Shown: positions 54,940-64,000 of the stretch, one piece after another
Numbering within the stretch: position 1 is the stretch's first letter
Layout of the letters: every line of letters begins with the position of its first letter
Source of the DNA: Tetrahymena thermophila SB210
Lineage: Eukaryota > Ciliophora > Oligohymenophorea > Hymenostomatida > Tetrahymenidae
NCBI RefSeq assembly: GCF_000189635.1
Contig: NW_002476347.1
Span: forward strand, 17,832-81,831
Direction of reading: 5' to 3'
Length of the DNA stretch: 64,000 bases
Notes under the pieces: model-generated
The model's database searches: none
What the model was told of the DNA's origin: nothing
Seen by the model: the letters and a program-made list of their open reading frames with translations, nothing else
Position numbers and translations under genes: made by a program

Positions 54940-56599
54940 TTTTTGAAGTATTAGTAATTTTTTACTGATTATTTAATTATTAAAGTTATTGATTAAAGTT
55001 GGAATAAATATATTTGAAATTTATTTAAAACTGAGGAACTTTCTTTTATTTGAATTATCGTTTGTTTAGAATAAAACTTTTGAAAGTAAAGAAATCAAAT
55101 AAAAATCAATATTGATAAAAAAACGAATATTTATTACTAGCTTAATCAATAATTGTATAATCCATAAAAAGGTAATGAGTAAGTTTATTGAGTATTAAAT
55201 AAATTTAAGATCTTTAAAATATTATCTAAAAATGTAAATTAAAAATTTAGAATAAATAGAAATTACTAAAATACTCTAAAAATTATTTTTTAACTTTAAA
55301 GTATTATGAAACAAGAAAAAAAATTAAAAACTATTATTTTTATCTTTCATATAAACTAATTAAAAAATTACCTGAATTTAATATTTTGAGAAATAACATG
55401 TTATGAATAGAGGATGAAGTATAGTTTTGATATATAAAACTTCATATGTTTGTAATATAATTAACTAAAAATAAATGGGTTTTGTTTGTCAAAAGGAATA
55501 AATATTGCATTTTTTAGATTTATAATTTTAAATAAAGTAAATTGATAGAAATCAAATAAAATGAGTTATTTATCAAAAGAGTATTTAATTTCAGTTATTT
55601 TACATTTTAAGCTTGAATTATCATAAATTTTAAATTTGCTTTTAATTAATATAATTTATCAGATTTACAAAATTTAATTAGATCACTTTTTTTCTTAGTC
55701 TTCAATTGAATGTTGTTTATCATATCAAAATCTAATACCCTAATTAACGCATATTACAGACTAAATATTTAGTTTAAAATGTATTTATATGTTAGACATC
55801 TAATTTATATTTATCTCTTAATTATAGAAAAAGGATTAAATAAATTAATATTTACTAACTTCAAAGGTTCTTCGTAAATTGAAAAAGGTAAATATTAATT
55901 AAATAAAAATATATGAAAGCAAAATCAGTTAAGAAAATATGTTTTTTTAAAACAAACTTTAAAAATTTTTTTATGATACTAGATTTCAATGAAATCCGAA
56001 TGAATATAAATGAGTATTAATATTTTGAGTTTAGTTGTATATTATGCAATTTTAACATATAAGCTTAACAAATTATATACAGTTGTGTAAAACTAGAAAA
56101 TATTTTTAAAAATTTTATTATCATATTTATTTGACTATTTTCAGTTTTATCAAATAAATTTAAAGTAAAAACGCATTGATCATTGATAAATATAATTTAT
56201 ATTGAAAAAATAAATAGAAAAAAATTCAGGTTAATAATTATTTAAAAAGTTTTCATTATTTTTTAAATGAAACTAATCAAAAATAAATTTTTGTTTAATT
56301 GAAACAATCAAAAATTAAGAAAAGGTAATTTTTAAATATTAGTCAATTTGATAACTAATTATTTAAATAATACTGAGTAAAAAGAATAAGATTATAAAGG
56401 GAGTATCAAAATATTTTTATTTTTAATACAATTTAATTAATATGACTAAAATAAAACATTTCTTTTATTTATTATCAAATCCCGTATAGTAATCTCTCCC
56501 CCCCCCCCCATCAACCCTTTTCTTTATAATCAAATATTTTACCTTTTTAGGTTTTTTAATTTCATTATCTCGCCATATATATTTTGTATTATTTTTTTT
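54940..56599. other. Intergenic region upstream of the minus-strand surface gene
   Basis: No coding frame of useful length was found on either strand under the ciliate code. The part next to 54940 should hold the promoter of the minus-strand gene. A run of 12 C residues lies at 56498-56509 near the start of the following gene relic. Confidence 0.45.
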
Positions 56600-57700
56600 A
56601 GTTATTTAATTTTGTTTGAAGATTCTAAAAGAAATTATTATTTTTATGAATTAAATTAATTTAATCAATATGAATTTTCATTTATTTCTACCTTTTACCA
56701 ATATGTATCACTCTCTTAAATCGTTCTTTAAATTATATATCAGAAATAGCTAGAATTATATTTCAAAATAAAATATTATAATCCTATTTACCATAAAATT
56801 TACATACTTTTTTATAACCTATCTTTACCAACTTTATGAACAATAAATAGTAATAAATAAAAAAGGGAAAGTAAAAGTTATGATCAATAGTTACTTAAAT
56901 AAGTAATTTTTTATTTTATTATAAAAATAAGTTTTGTTTTTGTGAATTAGGATAATTTTTTGATAAATCTACATTAATTGCTATTTCTATGCTGCTGAAA
57001 GATAATTAAATTTTAAAAGTAATTTTTTGTTCTGTTAAAAGATTCGAATTATTCGTGCTTTTCATATGTTGAAATTAAAACAAAAGGTAGACTTGTTGAA
57101 TGCAATATTCATGATTTAAATATTTAAAGTATCTAGTTATACTTAGACCTTACGAAGTTGGTAATTAATTGTTTTAAAAATCAATATTATGAAATGCTTT
57201 ATCACTTTATTTTATTTGAATAATACCAATAATTACTAATATAAATTTGTTTAAAAATGGTTTTTTTTAAATTATAATTATTTATAATTTATAATTTGTT
57301 ATTTAAACATTAATATGAATTCATTAAATAATAAAACTAAGTGGCAAGAAAATAATAAAAACTATTAATAAGTGCATATATCATTTAAAAAAAATATTCT
57401 TCATATTAGAAGTATAATTGAGTCAGATCTTTCATAAATTTATAAAATAGATATCAAGGTAAAATAAGATAAAAGGTTTCATTTTTAAAAAGTAATAGCT
57501 ATTTTAAAGAATAATATTTATATTAATAATTTTGTATTTAAATAACTTAAATCTAATTTATAAGTTCACCAAAATCATTACTGCAAATCAATAAATTTAT
57601 TTTAAAATATATAAGCTGATAACAATAAAACTTTGATTAAAAAAACTGATTATATTAAAAGAAAGGATATAATCACTCAAGAAGAAAAAATAGTAATCCT
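56600..57700 (+). pseudogene. Relic of the 3' end (membrane domain and tail) of a type A surface-protein gene
   Basis: At about 56670-56760 the frame FIYFYLLPICITLLNRSLNY matches FIYFYFLPMVITLLSRSINC of A1 exon 6 (3517-3575). At about 56920-57020 YKNKFCFCELGQFFDKS matches YKEKFYYWEFGKLIYKS. At 57086, GGTAGACTTGTTGAATG matches the start of A1 exon 7 (3949). Later Lys/Gln-rich stretches resemble the tail. Frames are interrupted, key residues such as the YWEFGKL Trp are changed, and no ectodomain remains. It is older than the duplications that gave A1 and A3, judging from much weaker similarity. The edges are approximate. Confidence 0.7.
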
Positions 57701-59344
57701 TATCGTATAGTATAAAATTCAAAGAGCTCTTAAAAATTAAATAATTTATTTAAACGATTTTAATAAATACTAAAAGAATTAATAACACCTCTAATAACGA
57801 TATATTTGAATAGGCCAAAAGCAGGAATTGAGCACATTAGGTATGCGAACAAAATTTTTGGGCGAAATAAAAAATTCATTTTAACAAATGCGGATAAATG
57901 TGAACAACCTCAAAAAAATTGATTTTTTAAAGTTTTATTTATAATAAATGACAAAAATGTGTTTTAATTTGGATTTTAGTTAGATATTCTCATTATTATT
58001 AAAAAATAATCAATTAATTGTTTTAAAAATGAAGAAATAGTCTATAAACCAAATATTTTTTTATTTTAGTATTGATTAATCAAGAGTATAATAATTTAAT
58101 TGATAAATCGAAAATTAATAAAGCATATTTGTTTAGGTTTACTTGTAAATTAATTGTATGTTTAATAAAAAAGGTTTTAAATAAATATAAATAAACAGTG
58201 TAATCAAAAAGAGGGATGAGCTGGGTGTGTTTCGTAGTAAAAATTCATTCATTTTTTCATGAAAATTTTTTTAAAAAAAGTGAAAATAACATTTACTATC
58301 AATAGATTTCAATTTTTTACCCTCAATTAATAGTTGTTTTATTTTTTTTAAATTACAAGTAACTACTTATTTTGATTTATTTAAAAAATATTTTTATTTA
58401 CAAAAAAAAAAACTATTAAAATAAAAATTATATTTTCAAATTTACATCATTTTTATATCCTCAAATTTTTTAATTGATGTTCGCTATATTTTAGTCTAAA
58501 AATAGAATGAATTTTTTCTACTAGAAAGGTAATGATAAAAAATATTTGAATTATATATTATTTATTACACAATATTAAATTTATTTATTAAATAGAACAA
58601 TGATTATTTTGAAAATAATTTAAAAGCAAAAATTAAATAATTTTATATGGAGTAAATAAAAGAGATATATTTTTAGTACTAATTAATTTTTATATAGTCA
58701 AAATTTAAGTAATAATAAATTATAAAATTTAAAAATCGCCTGAAAAGCATTAGTGCTTATTATTTAAGAGTTTAATTAAGAAATGAACAGAATTTAAAGC
58801 AGGTTTTAGTATTTTCTTTGTATCTGCAAAGTGATTTTGATCTATCTTTTCTTTGATTTTCAGAATTCATCATAGTTTAATGAAAAATGAAAAGGAAGAA
58901 AAATAAAAATTTAACAATATTTCTTTTATTTACTTTTTTAAACAAATACAAATTTTACATTTTAAAATTTAAATATTTTATTTATCATCGTATACTATTG
59001 AAATTAAAATACCTTAATTTTCTAGCTAAATTCATTAATTTGAGGAATAATTAAATAATATTTTGTATTTTCATATATATTTATTAACTTATTCAATGTA
59101 ATACAAATGTTCTAAGACTACCAATAAAGATAACTTACATTTAAATGTATGCAAAATTTGAGAAGAAATACAAAAATATTGAAGAGTGTTAAAATAATTA
59201 GAAGAAGCTTGCTGAAATATTTTGATTTATATATGTTAAATATATTGCCTGCTAATAATATTGATTAAGTTTTAATAAATAAAAAACACTTAAAAAAAAA
59301 TAGAAAGCTAGCAAATTATCTTAAATAAAGAATTGACCTATAAA
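57701..59344. other. Intergenic region before the ABC transporter
   Basis: AT-rich, with no supported gene or RNA. Two slightly less AT-rich patches (about 57810-57910 and 58195-58250) are not recognised. The right end should contain the transporter's promoter. Confidence 0.45.
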
Positions 59345-62300
59345 ATGGATTAATCTCAAAATTTGTCTTCAAAGACGCTTTTAGAGAGCAAGGAAGCTAA
59401 GTAAAATCCAAAAGACCCTTTCTCAAAAATAAATTTCTTTTCAAGAATATTGTTCTTTTGGGTGTTTTCATTGATAAAAGTAAATTGTATAATTTATTAA
59501 TAGGATATTTAATTATATTTATTCAAAAAGAATGCTCAAAAAAGGAGCTTAGAACAAGAAGATATATTCTAGCTGAATAAAAAAGATTAAAGCTAATATA
59601 ATTTTGAGAAATTTGATAAAATTTATGAAGAGCTTATTAACAATCCTAAAGTTAAAAACAAAATAAAGACTACTTTTTACCGAATTTATAAAAGTAATTT
59701 TTATTATTATTAAATACTTCTACTTTTATTAAATCAAGCAAAGTAAAATTTAAAATATTTATATTGAATTAAAAAGAGGAAATTATTATTTCAGCTATCT
59801 TGTATTTCTTGTATCTGATGAGTAATGTGTTTAAAATGATGTCCTTTTAATTGATCTTAGATGCATTTGATGATCCTTTACGTGGTAAAAGTTTTTCTCC
59901 AATGATTTTTGGAATGGTCTTGCTTGCTAGTTCATTTATTTTATAATCTATAATTTATTCTAACTATAAATTCTATTATGTAACATAAAATATTTAATTC
60001 TTTCAATAATATTTAAATTTTATTCAATATTCAACAAAGAGTTAGTTGACTGTAAGAATGACAGGTGCTCTTAGTATAAAGATCTTTAAAAAAACTTTTT
60101 GTTTTGCTATGTAAAGAAACTAATTGTATAAAGTTGGAGATATCTTAAATATGATTTAAGTTGATATTTTACAAGTAATTTTAAATATTTAAAATAAAAT
60201 ATTATTTTCAAAAATATAAAATTTATATATTTTTTTTAAAGATAGTTTCTTATGTTTAAAGCGTTTTTACTTTAGCCTTCTCTTTTTTGCTCATATTAGT
60301 GTCTTTCTATTTATGCTATAAATAATTAAATAATGTTAAAATCATACTTGTGATGGCTGTATGTGTTTTAATTGCCTCTACTATTTCTTTAGTTTTCGGT
60401 AAATGGTATGGAAATATCTAAAAAAAATTCATGCACTAAAAAGATCTTCGTATGAGATCTCTTGAAGAAATGATGAGAGGAATTAAAACCATTAAGTATA
60501 ACTGTCTAGAATCCTTTTTTGATGAAAGAGTAAATTATTTTCAAATTAGATTTAATAGTTTAACTAAATCTTTTTTAGATCATGCATAAAAGAGAAAAAG
60601 AAATCAAAGAACTAAAGCTGTAAAATGTTCTAAGTAGTTTAAATGAATTTATCTCTAATTTTTCATGTACAGTTGCAATATTTATTGTTACACTTATATT
60701 TGGTATAAGTTCTTTGTCATAATTTTTAATGATCAATAGCTCATATAACATCATATTAAATTTTCTTATCTCTGTTCCTAGTTCTATACAGGGTATTGTT
60801 GTAGGCTCTAATTCTATGAAGAGAATTGATATTTTCTTAACAGAGAGTTTTGTTTATTAATAATGTATAAATAGCAATGATTAACAAAATGCAATTTCTT
60901 TAATTAATTCAAATTTTTCTTGGAAGAACTCTCTTGATATCAATTAAATTGAAGAGTCTGTTTAATTATCCAAAAGAGAAAGATAATCATTTAGTTAGTA
61001 ATCCTAATCTAATTTATTTGAAATAAAAAATTTAAGTTTAACCATAAAGAAAGGAGAATATGTTGTTTTTTATGGGGAGTAATCTATTTATTTTTTTATT
61101 TTATCTTTTAAACTAATTTTTTTTACTTTAGTTTAGGAAGTGGAAAGACTTCTATCCTTCAAGGCATATTAGGAGAAATGGAAGTAAATGGAGGATAAAT
61201 TATGTATGAATAAATGGTTTAAATTAATGGATAAATCAGTATCTGTTCATAAGAACCTTGGATAATTTAAGATACTGTAAAAGAAAACATTGTCTTTGGT
61301 TAAATTTTTGACAAAGACAGATATAAACAAGTTTTAAAAGTATGCAGTTTAGAGGAAGATATTTCTTATTTTATTGATGGAGATCAAACAAACATAGGAG
61401 AAAAAGGGTAATAGCTTTTTGTATATTTTATAAATTTTTTATATCATATGTTTTGAGGATACAATTTTTAAAAATCTACTACTCAAATACAAAATAAAAA
61501 AAAATATTAAAATTGAAGTGAAATTTTGTTTTTATTTTATTTATTTATTTATTTATTTATTTTTTAGAGATACACTTTCTGGAGGATAAAGGAAAAGAGT
61601 AAATTTAGCAAGATCAATCTATAAGGAAGCAGATATTTACTTTTTAGATGATCCTCTTAGTGCTCTTGATATTGGAGTATCTACTTAGATAGCTAAAGAG
61701 TGCTTTGAGGGAATGTTAAAAGATAAGACAAGAGTAATTTTTACAAACAGCTTAACTGGAATGAATAAAGCAGATAGGATATTTGTAGTAAAAAATGGCT
61801 AGATTGTGAACGAAGGAAATTACAATTAAATTAAAAAAATAATTGCCTAAGCAAATAATAATAGTTAGTATGATCTTGAGTAAGACATGCATGATGAGGA
61901 AAAGGAGAGAGCATAATCTATAAAAATTCTTAAAAGCCAAAGAAAAGAATAAAATAATGAGAATAATTACACAAAAAAATTAATTTAATCAGAAGATATA
62001 TAACAGGGAAATTTTAAATTAGAAATCCTTAAAGAGTTTTTTAAAAGTGTTGGAGGAACTCCATTTATAATAATTAGCATCATATGTATAATTTTTCAGA
62101 AATAATATTTTTACTTACTTTCAATAATTTTATCAGTAATAGCTGCTTACACAGTTGCAGGTGTGTTTTCTAAATTAATATAATTAGATGTGTCTAAAGA
62201 TGCTCCTAAAGATTAATAATTTAAAGTCATGATGGGGTACTGTGCTTTGAACGCTTTATGCCTTTTATTGGTAATGGCTTTTGAGCTTTATATTGTAATT

Positions 62301-64000
62301 AAAATGGCAAATCTCTCAAAGTAATTACATAAATCCATCGTTTTTGAATTGCTCAGAGCTTCCTTTACAAAATTTTATAACTTGATTACATCAGGAAGAA
62401 TTATGAATCGCCTTTCTAAGGATATTTATCAAGTAGATATGTAGGTTACTTAGGATATGTCTAGTAATTATTACAATATTGGAGGTTTATTTTTTTCTAT
62501 AATTACAACATTTATCATTTGTAATATATCTACCATTCCCATTGGTATTTGCTACATCTTCCTAGCTGTTTTTATTGCATTTATATTCTTAAAAGCAAAA
62601 AGATAGTTAGCTAGAATAGGTAATGTTCATTTTACATTCAGAAATTCATAACTAAAATTTATTTATTTATTTATTCAGAGGCTACTTCTAAAAGTCCAAT
62701 TTTGCAATACTTTTCAGAAATAATAAGAGGTATATTTTATGTTCGCTATTGCGTTTGCTACTAAAAAATGAAAAATACTTTCCAAGAATATGTTGATATA
62801 GATTTGAGAAATCAAATAGCTCTTAATGGAGTTGAATTTTGGTTTGAATGTATTTCAAATTTTTTAAACATGTTCCCAGTTTTAATAAGTGTAGCAATTG
62901 TGGTAAGAAATTAATTTTTGTCAATTTCATTTTTAAAGTATTATTTTATTAGTATTATGACATGTCTGTTTCAGCAAATAACGCTGTGTTAATGGCTGTG
63001 TAAGTATCAGGAATAGCTATCAGCTTAGTTTATTTTACTAAATCATGGATATCTTATGAAACTCATTTAGTAAATTATGAAAGATGCCTTAAATTAAAAG
63101 AGTAAATATTTTTAAAAATGTTGAATTATATAAAAAATATTTATTTTTGGTATTTAAAAAGGAGTATTATTCCTGAAGATTACGAGTTATAAATTTAAAC
63201 AATAAATTCTTAAATTTAATAAAATAATTAATCTAATAATTCTAACTATAAACAACCTGATATAGAATCAAACTAAAGAAGTTACAATAGCTAGTTTGAA
63301 TCTGAATATGACTGCTTTTATTAGCAATAAATAGTTTTCAAAAATGCTTCTTTTTAATATAGGGAAGACCTCCCTAATTGTTTATAGAATCTCAGTATAA
63401 AATTTTCGGGTAATGAAAAAATTGGTGTAGTAGGAAGAACAGGAGCAGGAAAAACATCAATAACTCTAGCTCTAACTAAAGTACTAGATCTTGTTGAAGG
63501 AGATGTACTAATTAATGGAAAAAGCATTTCTGAGTATCCTCTAAAAAATCTAAGAAAAAGTATAATAAGTGTTGTAAGTTAAGAACCTTATATTTATGAA
63601 GGAAGTCTTAAATAAAACCTTGATCCGTATAATTAATACACAGAAAACTAGATTATAGATGCATTTAAGAAATGTGGATTTAGTACTTTTCGTTCTTTTA
63701 AAGATGGACTTAAAACCTAAGTAAATATTTATCATATTTATTATTTAGTATAACTTTTTCAAAAACAGATTAGTTAACTGGGTGATAACTTATCAGAAGG
63801 TGAAAAGCAGTTAATCAGCATATGCCGCATAATCTTGAAAAAATCTAAGATAATAATTGTCGACGAACCAACTAGTCATATCGACGCATCTATGGAAGAT
63901 CATGTCACAAAAGTTCTAAATGACTGTTTTTAAGATTGCTTAATGATTACGATAGCCCACAAAATAAAAACCATTATGAATAGCGACAAAATACTTGTTT
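59345..64000 (+). CDS. ABCC/MRP-type ABC transporter, 3' end beyond the window
   Basis: Eleven in-window exons: 59345-59479, 59531-59693, 59777-60174, 60242-60529, 60579-61078, 61132-61407, 61568-62619, 62679-62902, 62953-63101, 63162-63720, 63769-64000 (about 1325 residues). The order is TMD1, NBD1, TMD2, NBD2 with no TMD0, as in short ABCC exporters. The N-terminus has [20 protein letters not shown], the usual ABCC lead-in. NBD1 (about 470-660) has Walker A GDLGSGKT split by an intron, Q-loop SQEPW, signature LSGGQRKR and Walker B IYFLDDP, where Asp replaces the catalytic Glu as in many MRPs; its H-loop position reads TNS, so the switch His is absent. NBD2 (about 1130 on) has [19 protein letters not shown], a signature altered to LSEGEKQL, Walker B IIIVDEP and H-loop TIAHK. 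It probably exports organic anions or conjugates across a membrane; the substrate is not readable. It is unrelated to the surface-protein array. Confidence 0.9.

Noticed and set aside
1-57700. Array taken for a ciliate mating-type locus of MTA/MTB-like cassettes.
   Set aside because: Large proteins with Cys-rich ectodomains, several membrane spans and partial gene ends are reminiscent, but those genes are paired head to head with shared terminal exons. Here all copies face the same way and are complete, and I see no specific mating-type signature.
1-64000. Standard genetic code with many short broken genes.
   Set aside because: Under the standard code the same regions would hold dozens of stops, yet with TAA/TAG as Gln four long genes and a 437-aa gene close exactly in frame with signal peptides and conserved domains.
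1-64000. tRNA, rRNA, telomere repeats, CRISPR arrays, LTR or other virus-like elements.
   Set aside because: None was seen on reading both strands. AT-rich composition makes weak matches common, and nothing passed as a convincing candidate.

Overview
The window reads as nuclear DNA of a Tetrahymena-like ciliate. It is very AT-rich, and long coding stretches open only when TAA and TAG are read as glutamine with TGA as the sole stop. The short GT...AG introns are almost pure A+T. With this code most of the window resolves into a few very large genes; exon lengths and phases below were summed by hand and close in frame.

Layout, left to right: (1) 1-4782, the 3' half of a giant membrane-protein gene (type A, A1), cut by the window edge. 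(2) 5128-7670, decayed 5' ends of a sister type (B), including a roughly 722-bp tandem duplication. (3) 7753-18231, intact type B gene B2 (8 exons, 3203 aa). (4) 18592-18858, the broken 3' end of a small surface-protein gene, minus strand. (5) 19647-30305, intact type A gene A3 (8 exons, 3209 aa). (6) 31369-41708, type B gene B4 (3171 aa, shortened tail). (7) 42189-42345, another decayed type B 5' end. (8) 42658-53263, type B gene B5 (3248 aa), carrying an in-frame 118-bp hAT-like miniature transposon. (9) 53626-54939 minus, an intact 437-aa secreted or surface-anchored protein, the full-length relative of item 4. (10) about 56600-57700, a relic of a type A 3' end. (11) 59345-64000, an ABCC/MRP-type ABC transporter running off the right edge.

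The A and B proteins share one architecture: signal peptide, Cys-rich furin-like segment, a very long beta-rich ectodomain, a right-handed beta-helix with GGA-type turns, a GCC2/GCC3-like Cys motif, about seven hydrophobic segments and a Gln/Lys-rich tail. Exon structure is almost identical in all copies: exon 5 is always 274 nt, and exon 4 is exactly 4398 nt in all three B genes. The order A1-B2, A3-B4, B5, with shared flanks and broken ends between them, points to repeated unequal duplication of a large surface-receptor family. Ligand and function cannot be read from the sequence.

The most unusual single feature is the miniature transposon in B5. Element plus target duplication is 126 bp, contains no TGA in the reading frame, and so appears to add exactly 42 residues to the ectodomain without breaking the gene.
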